Shown: one piece after another, positions 22,708 through 36,080 of the stretch | Layout: each line of letters opens with the position of its first letter | How positions within the stretch are numbered: position 1 is the stretch's first letter | Source: Lithospermum erythrorhizon | Taxonomy: Eukaryota; Streptophyta; Magnoliopsida; Boraginales; Boraginaceae | Direction: 5' to 3' | Assembly: GCA_019722365.1 (NCBI GenBank) | Contig: JADFUC010000856.1 | Span: 1 to 64,000 of the forward strand | DNA length: 64,000 nucleotides | Made by a program: the position numbers and the translations under genes | The notes under the pieces: model-generated | Seen by the model: the letters and a program-made list of their open reading frames with translations, nothing else | Told to the model about the DNA's origin: nothing | Database searches by the model: none

Positions 22708-25700
22708 TTTACGTTTCTTATATATCGTGAAGTATAAAGTAATTCGGATTAAGTGAATGACTGTTTAATGGTTCAAAAAATGTTCGATTTGAATCATAAC
22801 TATTAATAATGGTACGAGTCGTCACACATCATGAACTCATTAGAAATCTTGAGTTTAGGTCCATTTATAATTATACATGGTTGAATGATCACAATTCAAC
22901 GTGTCATTCATGACCTAAATTGTTTTCTTGCTACAGTATGTAGTCAAATGTTTTGTTGAAATGATGATTTTTCATGTGGAGGGGTGCTTTAAAAAGGGTT
23001 TAATGATTTGCAAAGGGCAAAAGGGGTTAGTGGTTTGTCTTTATGTATTAATTAAATATCTAGTGATATTTAATTATTTCAAGTTGCATCTGGAGGCAAC
23101 AGCTAGTAGCTAGATTTATGTTATGAAAATGTGAGAAAGGTATTTGTAACAAGAATCTGAGAGATTTGTGGGGATAAATGCTCTGTATGTAAATTGGTCC
23201 ATCAATCTTGATATGGAATGAATGGTTGTGGTTGTATTGTATTCTATTTCTTTATGTTTTTTAGTTTCTTGTGATATTCTAAAATATTTATTGCAACTTC
23301 ATCAAGTCATTTTCTAATTACTTCATAATGGTTATTTTACTTAGTGTTAGTTACATGATTAACGAATCAATCTAGAAGGGACATCTAAGACAAACATGGC
23401 ATGCTACCTAACTTCATAATTAACTTTTGTTACCAAAGCTTTTTCTTTCATTTTTTATGGGTGATTTGTCTTCCACCTTTTTCAAAGGCAACATAAAATT
23501 CCACAGTTCAAAAAGTGTTATGAGTTTTCTAATCATTAAAATAATAATTGCTCCTTTCCAATTAGAATCGGAGCTTATTTCAAAATAATAATAATGAATC
23601 TTGTTCTTTAATCAGAAATTATTTTAGAACTTATTGTAATTTTAATATATTATCAATTGATTCATATCATCTTACACTATACATCAAACACTTACATTTA
23701 AAAATTTTGAACATTAAAAATCATTTTAAGTAGGAGTAAGATTGATTTAGGATCATATTGAATTTTTTAAAATGACAAGTCAAATTACCTAAGTAAGTGT
23801 ATTATCAATTTGATCTCATCACAAAAGTAATGGAAGTGTTGGGTGTATTAAAATCAATCTAAAGATAGGTTACACCAACTTGTATGTTGTTTAGACCTAA
23901 AAGGTAGGATGCTTAATTCTAAAGGTTAGACCTTCATAACAAAATCTTGTTATATAGTAGTGATATATTGAATTGCATAGTTCTAATTCATGAGAGTTGC
24001 TGATACTTCAAACATAATAATGAGGGGGAATCCTTGACTAACTAGAGGAAGTACAATTTAAGGATCAATAAAATTTATGTAACCCAACAGGACAACTTTG
24101 GTGTGGTGCAATTTGATATATAGGCTAGCTATATATTGATTTCGTACTCTTTTGAGGTAAAGACACACGGAATGACATTATACTTAAAGGCTATATATTG
24201 ATTTCGTACTCATAATACAATCCATTTGAGTACACATTTTTTTAGTATAATCAAACCAAAACGTATGTTATCTGAATTAGGTACATTTTGGATATAAATA
24301 ATATTAATACTGGTACCGAATGTAGGATTTAATTATCCTCTTCTATTATTATCAACCTTTAGTGCTTTGAAATTAATCTTGGTTTGCCTATCAAAATGAA
24401 CCATGTAGCAAGTTGACACAATCAATTGTTAGCTTTAGTTTCATGGATCAATGATTTTGTATTATTGTTAGTACTGTATTTGATTATTGAAAGGATCAAT
24501 CAATCAACTAGTGAATGTCTTTCTAAATATTCTTAACAGTATGGGATGCTAAATATTCTTAACCAATTGGGCAAAAGATGGATCCCTGATAGAGTAGGCT
24601 AAGCTATAGCTAAAAACAATTTTGGGATGAACAGAGAAAAAAGGACTACTACTATTTCTTAATTTCAAGAACGAGAACCGATAAACAAGATATTGCTAAG
24701 ATATAATTGAAAAATATTGTACACCAAGTACTTATATGTTAAAATGTTGATTAAAATAATTAAATGTAATAAGTAATTAGTCAAACCTCAAAATAAAAGC
24801 TTGTTGGATATAGTATGTTATCATAGTTAATATGACTATAGGAGTCAAATTAAATTAGAATATAGATCTATCCTAGTTGCAATAGATATTGACATGCATA
24901 ATAAAACCAAAAAATATTTATAAGCATGTATGATGAAATCATCATCTCAAAGCACCTTATATACTTGGTCTTATTTATGTTCCAGTTTAGAGATTTGTTC
25001 TGCAATAAAAAAGAAAGACAAAAGAGTAAAGATTTACGGTTAGTGGCGATTATATGTCATATTTGCTTTACGTATGTGAGAAAAGACATGTTATAATGTA
25101 TTGGCAACAGAGATCAAGGAGGTGACGATCATAAAAAAAGGAAGAAAATAAAAAAATTCGACAAATACTATACGACTATAAATTATTTGAATAAATGTAT
25201 ATTAGTTGAATAACCATTTTATTAAAGTCATTTCAATGTATTTGACCACCTCTAACCTCTCAATATTAGGCCGCCACCAACTACCGGAACTAGTTCTTTT
25301 TGGGGATAGCGGAAAAATAGACATATTAGTTGTTCACCGATAAGATTTTGAAAATTTAAGACATTAAATAATATATTCCGTATATTCTTAAATTTAAATA
25401 AAGTTATTATAGGGTTGAGAATAGTATTTCTAAACTCATGTTGACCATGACATAATTTTATATACTACGATCCGCCCATGGTATTGTGTATTTGTGTTAG
25501 TCACGGTTTTGTTTCTTTATTTTGATCAGTTGGTGGTATGTGATTGAGCCTCTGAGCTCACCAAAATATTTTTCCCCAACTTTTCTAAAAGTCAACCAGA
25601 TTATTGATCTAAATTATTTGTTATAGTATTTTTTTTTAAAAATTTAACCCACGGTAAGGATTCGAATTCAGGATACCAACATTGTCACTAACATTCCTTC

Positions 25701-26190
25701 CGTCTCAATTTAATTGATCTTTTTACTTTTATTCCTTAAAAAAGTACTTTTTATTTTCATAATTTATTAAAATATTTTGATAAAATAACTTTTAAGATAT
25801 ATTAGTAACGTGTCGAGAGCTTTAATAAAATCTTTGCGGCCCGTGATCGAATAAGTAGAATGAAGGGAATAATGAATTGAGAACTCCTTTGTTGATATCA
25901 TCATAATAGCGATGGATCAGTTTCCTTACTACTACACCCCCTTCTGGTTATATTAATCACATAAAAAGACTACTTTTTGCTAAAACCGTAAAGATAACAA
26001 GCAATCATACCCCGAAAGAAAAGGGAATCCATCGTATGAAAACAGTGGAATGTGTTTACATTTTTAATACGCCGGAGAATCGCGGAGATGCAATTTCCTC
26101 TTCCTTACTGTACACGCACAAGTTTCAAATAAATGGTAAATTACAACAACAAAAAAGGATAAAAATAAATAAATAAATAGGAATCTGAAG
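22708..26190. other. bZIP 3' UTR and intergenic spacer
   Basis: The bZIP 3' UTR probably ends near 23250. The rest is AT-rich, with a 22-bp exact direct repeat (24128-24149 and 24190-24211) and a probable small MITE at 25694-25870. No gene is supported. Confidence 0.4.
25694..25870. repeat. Possible small Stowaway-like MITE
   Basis: The left end CCTTCCGTCTCAATTTAATT and the right end, read in reverse, ATTCCCTTCATTCTACTTATT-like, are imperfect inverted copies of the ends common to plant Stowaway elements. There are no coding frames. Confidence 0.35.
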
Positions 26191-29100
26191 CTACCGATGG
26201 CTCTTCGACTTCTGCAAAACCTGCTTCAATACTATAGAAATTCTATGCGACATGTGCTTCTCTAAAAATGTATCTTTCACCCTCTCATAACCTTTCTCTC
26301 CCATTATTCGCCGTTTCTCAGCATCTGCAGCTAGTTGGACGATATTATGTGCAAGAGGTGTTACACCTTCTTTTCCAGCAGGATGTAATATACCTGTTGT
26401 ACCGTTTACCACAATCTCTGTTGTGCCCCCAGCTGCTGTGCCCTGTGATAAGTGCCATGATCGTGATAATATGAGAAAAGATGTATTAACTCGAAACAAA
26501 AGACAAATCAAAAGTCTGATCTAAGATAGTTTGATCACATATTTGAGATGATCATGAAGCCAGTTCAGCATACGAAGAGCCTTCTTACCAGTACAGGGAT
26601 TTGAAAAGCCATAGCTTCAATGGTTATCCTCCCAAAGCATTCTCCCCTCCCCTACAGATTTTGCCAAAATTGTATATAAATATTGATATTAGATGAAGAT
26701 GCAACTTTCTTCTGTTCTCAAGATATTTTACATCACTAAGACATTCAAAGAAAACAAGACAGAACATGAATATTACCATGCCATTTCATTTACTTTGAGA
26801 CTTGATGTACTAAAATCTGAATTAGCACATTCCTAAATCAGAATACAAACTTGGACCACACAAATAATTCTTAGGGATGAATAAAATTGTCATTTAGTAC
26901 TCTTAAATTTCCTACAACAAGAGCCAATTAGACAACCAGAACACTCGATTGTAATCAGGGAAAAATTCCCTAATAGTAAAAGGAACCGCCCCTGTGACTT
27001 TCATAGTTGATGCAGCCTAATATCTTCTATATAGGGTATAAATGATATCGTTGACTGGTTTTCAGAGACCGTTCACAGAAATGATTGACTGGCACCTAGA
27101 CATAAATTACAATACTGATATGTGTGTGTATGCGTACATAGATCAGAAATGCTACCTGAGAGTTTTGAACAAGGACATCGATAGAAGCCAAATAAGGAGC
27201 AACATTTAACGTCTTGTTCACAAAATGGACTCGGCCTTGGATTTTTTTCTCCTCAACAAAATTACGTAATTCTGTTTCAAATTTGGTTTGTGCACTCATG
27301 TCACTCCCGACAACAACAGCATGTATAACAGGCACCTTCAGTTTCTTCTCTTGGATGATTTGCAAACTTTCATGTAAGGCTCGAAGAAATAAGTCCTGTC
27401 CTTTCCCACGAGACACACCTACACTTACATGTTTGGTGTCAATTTTAAACAGAACACAACAAAATTGATTGTTTCATGACCCAAACTTACTATTGATAAT
27501 GGCAAACAGTAAGTCCTCTTTTCGCACTCCCAACAATTCCCTAACATGCTCAAGCAGAACTCTTCTTGCCACAGCATCTTCAGCAACATCCATTAATTCT
27601 TTACTATTTCCAAGATGTACAGCATATGTCTGAGGCATTTTAATTCTGCAAGGAAGTAAATGGTAGTATTATGTGTTGTAGTTTAAAGTGTAACACATGG
27701 ATGAAGTGAATCACGGTCTTTCTTCATTTCAATTCTCACTGTAATTAACAAATAATATCTTGGAAGTTAAAAAAAATCTCCATCCAACATCAATAGGACC
27801 CAACATGAATTGGCTAAGGAACATGGAAAATCTGTTCAACTAGAAACTAATAAAAAGTCCTATAATGTTCATCGGGTTAAATGCTCTAATCTCCATCAAA
27901 AAATAAAATAAAAATACATCAGTTATTAAGTTTTATATGGTAGTCCAAACAATTCAAACAATTTAAAACCTTCATCAGGAGCATGTGCCATATAAACCAA
28001 AAGGAGGCAGAGTGGTTCGATTGCAATACCCTAAACGCTCACGAGTTCTGTTCTTCCAATATTCTACAGTTGTGTGAGAATCAATCATGGCACCTGCAAC
28101 AAAGGGGAGATGTTTCACATACTCCAGCTTAAAGTAATGCCCTCGCATTTCATGAATCCACCATAAAACCTTTGGAAGAACACGAGGAACATTCTCCTTC
28201 AGAACAGCATCCAGCCATTTCCCAGCAACAGCTGTATTTAATATGACAAGATCAGCTTTAAGAGCTGTATCTACAGCTTTTGAATCCTTTGCAGGAAAGA
28301 CCTGAATGAATTATGCAAGAGAAAAGCTTGAAGCTACTTGACTAATGATGATCAATCACATAGCATAATTGCACATAAAAAACTGCAGCCAAACGTGATA
28401 TCACCAAGAGATAACCTATTCAGCAATAAGTGGAGGATCACAGCAGAGAAATAAAAAGCTATATCAGACTTGCTAACTCAATTCATGTGTTTGCTTTCAT
28501 TCTCCTCGAATCTAGTTAGTTAGCAGAGGGTGTCAGACTATTCACAGTTGGCTAGGCATTTCTAACAATAGTACATATCTTAGAAATAAATCTTGTGGTA
28601 CCTTCACGCCTTTCTCGAGCATTCTTTGTTCCAAACTGTAAACAACTTTATCTTCATCATTCGGTTTCTGGTTTGTGACCCAAACGACTTCTGTATTGAC
28701 ATTTCTTAGCAAGAAGGCAAGCTCCATTAAAAGCAATGGTCCACCTACAAAATATATTTCCAAAACACAATGAGGAGATAAAAACTGATCCTTTGATCAA
28801 ATCTAGTTAGCCCATAAACCAAACCACAGCAGATCACCATTGTCACAAAATAACAAAATTAAGAAGCTAAAATAAATTTAAGTAGGTGTAACACATATAT
28901 TACTTTTGGTATAGTACTTTTGGAAGTATAAACACACAACTTAATGTTCACTAGGAAGTTCGAGTACATCAAACTAGGACATCGGAAGTTCAACTTAATG
29001 TTCACTACCACCTTCATAATTCACATTGTTCAACTTTTTCCTCTTTTTCAATAATGGATTTGATCCAAAATTGTCATGTTAAGAGTAAAGTAGTTAAAAA

Positions 29101-29704
29101 TACTATCTTTTAATATTTTTTTCACCAGATATTATGTAACACCTTCATCATTCAAACTATTTTCACTTTTCCCAGTTCCAATTTCATACTTAGAATCAAC
29201 ACGATTCCGCGTATGGATTTGATCCAAAATTGTCATCTGAAGAGTAAAATGCGTTAAAAATACTACGGAGTATGTTTTAATATAATTTTAACCAAATATT
29301 ATGTAACACACACAAAATCGAGTTCAAAATTCAAAACTGGACAATCTTTTTGAAACAACCATAACCACACTAACCAACCAAATCAAGAATTTACCCGAAA
29401 GAGATAGCTCATGTGAGACCATAAGAACCACCTTAGATTTCATAAAACTCAAGGGATTTTCACTACCACCTTCATCATTCACATTGTTTTCAGTTTTCCC
29501 ACCTCCAAATCCATACTTAGAATCCATATGATTCCTGAATTGATCATCATATCGTGAAGCATCACATGAATTTCCACCAAATGATGCTCTGAGTATGAAT
29601 GCAATTGTGGTGGAGAGTGTGAATACTAGGAGAATAAACAAAGGCCATCGATTTGGGATTGAGATTAAGGGGCTTGATTGTTTTGGATTTCGATTCATCT
29701 GCAT
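26191..29704 (-). CDS. GT4-type glycosyltransferase, membrane-anchored
   Basis: Seven exons in transcript order: 29395-29704, 28602-28744, 28030-28301, 27491-27645, 27156-27418, 26589-26651 and 26191-26442. They join in phase to 485 residues. Near the N-terminus a single hydrophobic segment (residues 21-38) follows a short basic cytosolic tail, as in a type II Golgi or ER protein. The C-terminal half is a GT-B fold of the glycosyltransferase 1 (GT4) family. RGKGQDLFLRAL opens the nucleotide-sugar domain, and the hallmark E-x7-E lies at E385 and E393 (ECFGRITIE), followed by GTAAGGTTEIV. It resembles Arabidopsis At1g19710 and At1g75420, whose donor and acceptor are, to my knowledge, not established. 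All splice sites are GT-AG and no break was found. Confidence 0.92.
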
Positions 29705-30430
29705 TTATTAAATTAGGGTTCTTAGTCGATTTGGGGATTTTGTCGATTGAAATATGAGTGTGATGCTAGAGTGAATAGATCTGATTCTGAATGTCTTTTT
29801 CTAACAGAACAATTGCAATCGCTACTCGTTGAGTGCGTATATGTAGATTTCGGTCATCTTACTTAGATAAATTATACTAGACTAATTACTAGCTCCGTAT
29901 AACAAACTCGATCAGAAAAATATTAGTATCATAAACCACACTCAATAAATTTTGTATGATAAATTCGACGAAAACAATTACTTATTAACTTGAACATTCT
30001 CACTGACATTTGAATTTATGAATCTAGTGGGTACATGCAGCTTATTTAAATTATTTATGCGTAGAATGGTGCTGTATATATCACTATGATTGATTTAAGA
30101 TTTAAATTTTAGTTAATGTCGTTGATAAAGATTTAACAACCATCACGCTTGAGAATTTAATCCCTACATCCCAAAAAATTGTAAACATTTTATGACACAT
30201 ATAACTAATTGTTTTTTTTCATGCACTGCAATTGGACAACTGATTACATAACATTATATTTTGTATTATTCTCATTTACGTTCCTTCGAAATTGTAACAT
30301 GCGTCTAATTTATTTATAAAATTGAATTCAAAAATAAAAATTAAAACTCACCTCATGATCTTAACAGAATATGATAAAAAGTAATACATCAAGTTTAATA
30401 AATAATCCTTGTAAATATAATTTTTTATAG
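29705..30430. other. Upstream region of the glycosyltransferase gene
   Basis: AT-rich, with no coding similarity. It presumably holds the glycosyltransferase promoter; no clear TATA box was chosen. Confidence 0.4.
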
Positions 30431-30431
30431 A

Positions 30432-31098
30432 GGCGAAAGAAGAACAATATATATGTAGACATTGTTTCTTCACCAACAATATGACTAATTGCAACACAAC
30501 ATTCTCCATGGGAACCAGTAAGAGGACTAATTGACCCCATTTTGATCATAGACTTAGCAAACTGTTGGAAGAAAAGTGCTTCATCTGATGCATAGCTATG
30601 CACAATATCCATCGTTTTTCGGACATTGGCCGTCAGAAGAACTTCATCCGAGTACAGAAGACCTTTTCCCAACATCAAGAGCAACTAAATCTTTTTCGCT
30701 GAGGCCTTTGCGCTTGAATGATGTGATAAGGCCTTGGATGGTTGCATTTGCTTTACTAATACTGGCTGTCTTGGAATCCCTCCTTCCTATTGCCACTTCC
30801 CAATGAGGTCCACCACTTAGTACAGTGGAATCGCCAGCAGCAAGCGCTAAGATGTCCGCACAGGAAACTGTATGAGGACAAACTTGCTCTAGTTTATCCT
30901 TGATCTCATCAATCACCTCGAATCCTCTTAGGGAGTTCTTGTGGAGCTATTGTCTAATAATATTGATGCATCACAACCCTGCATTTTACTCAATCAGTGT
31001 ACCGCTGCATTTTAATGAACATGAACATCTAAGGATTTATTCATCCATGATATATATGTATAAATATAATTTAGATATATTGATGAATATGTACCTGT
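30432..31098 (-). pseudogene. Broken copy of the class III peroxidase gene
   Basis: A partial, direct-orientation duplicate of the intact peroxidase at 44016-45179. It keeps the exon 2 start (about 30978), the region from IDEIKDKLEQVCPHTVSCAD to KRKGLSEKDLVAL, and the last part of exon 3 (GKGLLYSDEVLLTANVRKT to SMIKMGSISPLTG). It has lost exon 1 with the catalytic Arg and His, about 38 bp near the start of exon 2, 21 bp in mid exon 2 (between two GTTTG copies), and everything from the end of exon 2 through most of exon 3, including the proximal haem His. That large deletion joins at AGAGC, present at both parental breakpoints. The 3' side is also deleted and rejoined. Similarity extends into intron 1 (to about 31098) and stops at the exon 1 border. 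Confidence 0.93.
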
Positions 31099-31157
31099 TT
31101 GATTAATTTACCCATGCTATATATGTATAAATATATGTTTAGATATATTGATGGATG
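31045..31157. repeat. Two-copy tandem repeat, 67-bp period
   Basis: Copies at 31045-31090 and 31112-31157 share CCATG-TATATATGTATAAATATA and TTTAGATATATTGATG. The repeat starts within the intron 1-like end of the peroxidase pseudogene. Confidence 0.75.
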
Positions 31158-31489
31158 TCATGAGATTTATGATATGACTTACTTATATTTTAGAAATACG
31201 GCATGTATAATTTTGCTTAAAAAGATGAATTACTTGTGATTAATTGTTGTTAGCGTAAATAATTAATTAAAAAGATGGAGACAAATAGAAGTCGGTTAAC
31301 GGAAAATAGTTAGGTAGTTAGAAGCTGGAATAAGTTTCGTATTTTTAACACGTAAGTCATCTATTATATCTGGAAAGTGTTATAGTTAGTCTTACAATTG
31401 ATGTGATATAAATTTAGCTTGATAAAATGTATGTCTTAGCATAATCGTAAGTATGAATAAGTATAACTAATCCAACCACTAAGTTAAGT
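31158..31489. other. Unassigned AT-rich DNA
   Basis: It lies between the peroxidase pseudogene and a Copia relic. No feature was seen. Confidence 0.4.
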
Positions 31490-34400
31490 AAAATTGTCCT
31501 TTGGCTAAGAGTCGATAGAGGTCACTTAAATTTAGTGGACGTGTTAGTCTGCAACATCACATTACGTCTGGGATCTTTCTAATCGATGGGAGATGCGAGC
31601 GATTCCCAATCGAGACTTAGGCTTCGACTTCATCCATTAAAATTGTAAGCCTTAGTTAAGTTTCACTCCTTCATTGCTTAACCCCATTATGCTTAGAAGG
31701 CTGCGTCCACTCAACCTCTGAAAGCACCCGTACCATCTGTTGGGTTAGCAGCGAGTTACATCGGATAAATACCGGGGTTGTTGAGTCTCGGGGAGGTTAG
31801 ATCCACGGTTTCAGCGGATCGGTGAAACTCTTCTATGCTTGAGAGAGGATCCACCTCTGAAGGGATTCGGGTGCGTTAACAACCTCTTGAGGTTACTGTG
31901 AACTAGTTGAGGTCATTTTTCCCAGTCCGTTTGTCCATGAATTCCTTTTCAAGGAAGACATCGGTCTGGAAACCCCAAGATTTTTTAAGCTTTTGTGATA
32001 AAATAATACCCCAACGAAAGTTTCTTAGGGTATCGATGAAGTAGTATTTGTCGGATTTGGATTAAAGCATCTTTGTTAACTACTTAACATAAACTTCGCT
32101 ATACAATCCTGTATATCTTGGGAGGTCTCTTAAACCATAACTCATGTGGAGTTAAGGGAGCCGACTTTGTTGGAACTTTATTTAGTGTATGCGTGCAGTT
32201 TATGTCATATCCCCATAGATTAATTTGGTAGTATTGAAGTACTCGTCATCGATCGAACCATGTCTAAAATGGTTCGTTCGGATACACCGTTGTGTTGTGG
32301 TGTTCCGGCGAGGTGAGGCTGCGATTTTATACCTTGATCTACCGGATGTGATTGAAAGTCGTAGTACAAAGTGATACCATACCGGATCGGAGAACGCGGT
32401 GTTTATTGAGATTGGTTCTCAACTTCCTTTTAAACTCTTTGAACACTTTAAAGGCTTCATGTTTATGCTTCACCGAACATATGTAACCATACTGCTTGAA
32501 GTCGTTGGTGAAGGTTATAAAATATGAGAAACCACCTCATGGCGTGTTCATTGGTTCCTCATACATCGGTGTGTATGATTTCCAACAAATCCGTTGTCCT
32601 TTATTTTGGTTCGGACTTCCGATTGAAGGGGTGACTCTAGTCATGCTGCCCGTAAGGCATGATTACGCGTGTCAAATGGTTCAAATTCATTCAACTGCAG
32701 AATACCATCCGCTTTAAGTCTTTTTCGTGCGTTTGTCGCTAATGTGACCCGAGCTGTGATACCTTGGTATGTTGGATTCAACTCGTTGGTTTTATCCTTT
32801 TAATGACTACGTTATAGGTCTCTTTGTTTAGGTGTCTAACGATACGAGACCGATATCAGCTTCTGTTGATACCATAAATTATTCCATTTCTAGAAATAAA
32901 ACGGCATTCAAAATTTATAGAAATTGAAAAATACATCCATAGTTAAGCGAGAAATATAAATAATATTCGTTAAAAGCAGTGAAAAGTAAAAACTTTTTTC
33001 AAAACAAGATTTAATTCCGTGGTAATGCTAAATTAATAGACCCGATTATGTGACATACGACTTTTGATCGTTCTCTTGCGACCTGAATCCCGCCTCGCTT
33101 TCTCCGATTAGTCTCTTTATTCTATAGATGCTGCACATTTTGACAAATATAAGAACATGGCAGTGTCTAATACCCTTATATCGAGTAAGATGTTTCTAAG
33201 GGGTTATAACGTAAATACACATGCGTTGGAATGGTACTAGTTCTTTTTTTGACAGAGCCACTTCTTTACTTGGTTCACGACCGGTGCCCTAATGACTAAT
33301 CTATCGTCTTTATGACATGAGGACCAGCTGGTTGTCCGTTACTTGACTTACAATCAATGAGGGGACAAACACTATCGTACCTCTCGTGCGTGCCGCTTTT
33401 ACGGAATAACTTTTCGGTTTGCGTCACGTCTTGTAGCGTTGATATTCGGAGGGTAATCAAAGATTCGGCTTCGTGTTTGCCCGGCATTAGGCATTGGAAA
33501 TTAGTAGCATCGTCCTTATGTTGTTGGTAAAGCCCGAAGCTTCACAAATCAACTTCTTGGGTTACGGAGGAAGGCTTCTAGGTGCTTGCGTATTCGGTCG
33601 CTAGGACTTGAGAACTATGGATTTGTGATCTGAAAATTTGTGCCATTTAGTTTTGCATTTTCCAATGCGGTTGGAGAGTTTCGAGTTATTATTAGTGTTG
33701 GAGGAATTCGTTTGAGTACGGAAGGTCAAAGTAAAGACAATAATTATGTTTATTCTATAAGGAAGTTCTAATGCAATAATGAACATAGATACTAATTAAC
33801 TTCTGATCCCTTGAAAAACACAAAATGCAAGAGACTCCGTATAGTCGAACCTTGATCATATGGGTAGGTGATCAAACACTAATTATGATAAACATAATCA
33901 TTGGCATCTCTAAAAGTTCAACACGACTGTATTAGTGACCTCTTTGTCAACGTCGATGTCACAGATATCGTGTACCCGGCAAGTAGCAACCGAAATCGAC
34001 TCGGTGCACCATAGCAGTATGGGCGTTAATCGACTTACGGCGGTGCAAGGGCCGTGAGTGTAAGTGGGTATTTAGCATAAGCTGAATAAGGGCGGGAAGC
34101 GTCACGTCATAAACTAGACTAGTAGCCAAATGTTTCCATGAGATTCAGAATCGACTATGATGAAAACAACTTTTCACCCGAGTTGTAAAGAAGTTTAAAT
34201 CCATTGATTCTCTTGGCCATTGCTACATATTACGATTACAAAATGGAAGATGTAATAGCGATCCGTGCTAATATTGCGTAGAGTATACTGGTTGCTCGAT
34301 TGGATTATTTTGAGGAGAAATCAAAAATTTCGAAGTTGAATAATTGACAACGCCTTGAATCGGTCAGGTTGGTAGTACATTCGGTATTTAGAATTTTAAG

Positions 34401-34600
34401 TTGTGTCGGATGAAAATGATATTAGTTGGGTGGTAATATAATTTGAGGGGTAGAAATGTTAATGTTTGGAAGTTGGTTGTCGAGATAAGTTAAAGCGAAA
34501 GTATGAATTGAATTAAAGCGATCGGGTTTCACCATATAAAGCTAATGGGCTGACCGTTAACCCGTAAACCAACCCCGAGACGAAAATGGGAACCGTCGGC
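31490..34600 (-). mobile_element. Copia retrotransposon relic (gag?-integrase part, minus strand)
   Basis: On the minus strand, 32300-32720 reads as Copia integrase: a CLTGSMTR-like end of the zinc region, GGFSYFITFTNDFKQYGYI, then HEAFKVFKEFK. At about 32260-32310 it continues with LAGTPQHNGVSERTILDMVR. Around 31900-32100 and 31700-31850 follow pieces of the integrase-RT linker (SRPMSSLKRN, and SPRLNNPGIYP, family form RRS.R...PPRY). A weak gag-like piece (GPHVIKTID) lies near 33300. RT and RNase H are missing. Stops and frameshifts are frequent. LTRs were not identified, so the outer limits are approximate. Confidence 0.75.
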
Positions 34601-36080
34601 CTCATGCTTGTCACAGATGGAGTTTTCCGCTTTGAAATTTCTTTTCTTCGATTTCTCTTGTCTTGCGGCTTTGGACAGAATTTGGAGAGTTTAACAAATG
34701 CGTCTTTTCAGATTCAAAATTGCAGAAAGAGATTGAAACTTTTGAGTATTTTGTGAGTTTTGGTTGGAGTTGACTTTGTGACTTTTTATAATTTGATTTT
34801 TGTTCTCTGATGATTGTGGGTTCTAAATTAGTTATTCTTGAGTTGAAATTTCGTGTTTGATGTGGAATTTAGGACGTTTTTAGGACGTTGACTTTTGAAA
34901 TTTTGGGTTGGCCGGTTTTTATGAGATATTATTGAATATAATTATTATACAGGCTTATATTATAGTATAGGAGATGACAATAATCAATATTTGGGATAGA
35001 AAGTATTATTGTTATAGTTGAGTTGACTTCGAGTTGATTTTGGGTTGACTTTTTTTCTAAAATGTTGAGAGTATAAATATGTTATTGGACCTTTATTGTG
35101 ATTTTTTTGAGGTGGAAATTATCATTTTATAAGTTGTTGGAGGAATATATGTTGAAATTAGTTTTATTAGATTTTGAGTAGTAAACGGGCTTTGGGATTT
35201 GAGGTTGTTAGAAATAGGTTAATTAGTTGGAAAAGTTGATATTTTGGGTTAATTGAAATTTGGTTGAAAATGGTAGTAATTTGGTTAAGGTGTTGACCGA
35301 TTATGGGATTTAGTCGGGATAGTTGAAATTCGTCATTTTAATAGTCTTTGAACATAATTAGCAATCACCTTAAGTTGTTAATTTGCTTAACAAAAATAGG
35401 TTGAGAAGTCAATTTAATTAAGATAAGGGTTAAAATTGGTGTAGGTAGTAATTGCTTAATTTCGGGTGTATTTTGATTAGGCGGAGCGTGGGAAAGAACT
35501 TGGATCGATTAGACAGGGCGTTTACGATTCTTTAACGAGGTGATCTTATCTACATGGGGTGCTACTTTCGTACTTACTTTAATTTGTGTGAACATGTCAT
35601 TGTGATATGATTATGTGAGAATGATATACATGTTATTGTGGTATGAATATGTGTGATTCATTTGTGTGATCCATGTTATGATTATGTGATTGTGTTTCTG
35701 TGGCGCTGAAGATTGCTGGAGGTAAGTAATAGCTTGAACTCCCAACTTATATTCTTGATTTTTGTGGCCTTGTCGGCATTTCGATTTACGTGGTCTTGTC
35801 GGTATTGTATTTAAATGGCCTTGTCGGTATTGTTGTATTTCATGGCCTTGTCGGCTTATGTATTTTGGCCTTGTCGTGGTTGTGATTGATTTATGATTGT
35901 GAGATGTTTTTAGTGTGTGCTTTGATATTGTTTGAGTAGAGTAGTTGGTTGTTGGGAGGTGTTGGTTGGAGTTATGCGTGACTTGAGGTGACTTTGAGTA
36001 TTAGAACATGACCACTATAGTTGGGATGATTAGGGGGTTAGGTGACTCTCCTTATTCTTGCGGGATATGTATTTATTGTA
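34601..36080 (+). other. C-depleted repeat DNA, left part
   Basis: Plus strand rich in G, T and A and poor in C. No protein similarity was recognised in any frame. Style and position suggest the LTR or untranslated part of an LTR retrotransposon. It holds the short TGGCCTTGTCGG array and leads into the 65-bp minisatellite. Confidence 0.45.
35765..35882 (+). repeat. Short tandem array with TGGCCTTGTCGG core
   Basis: Five degenerate units of about 24-30 bp, each starting TGG(C/T)CTTGTCG and followed by a T-rich spacer. Confidence 0.8.
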
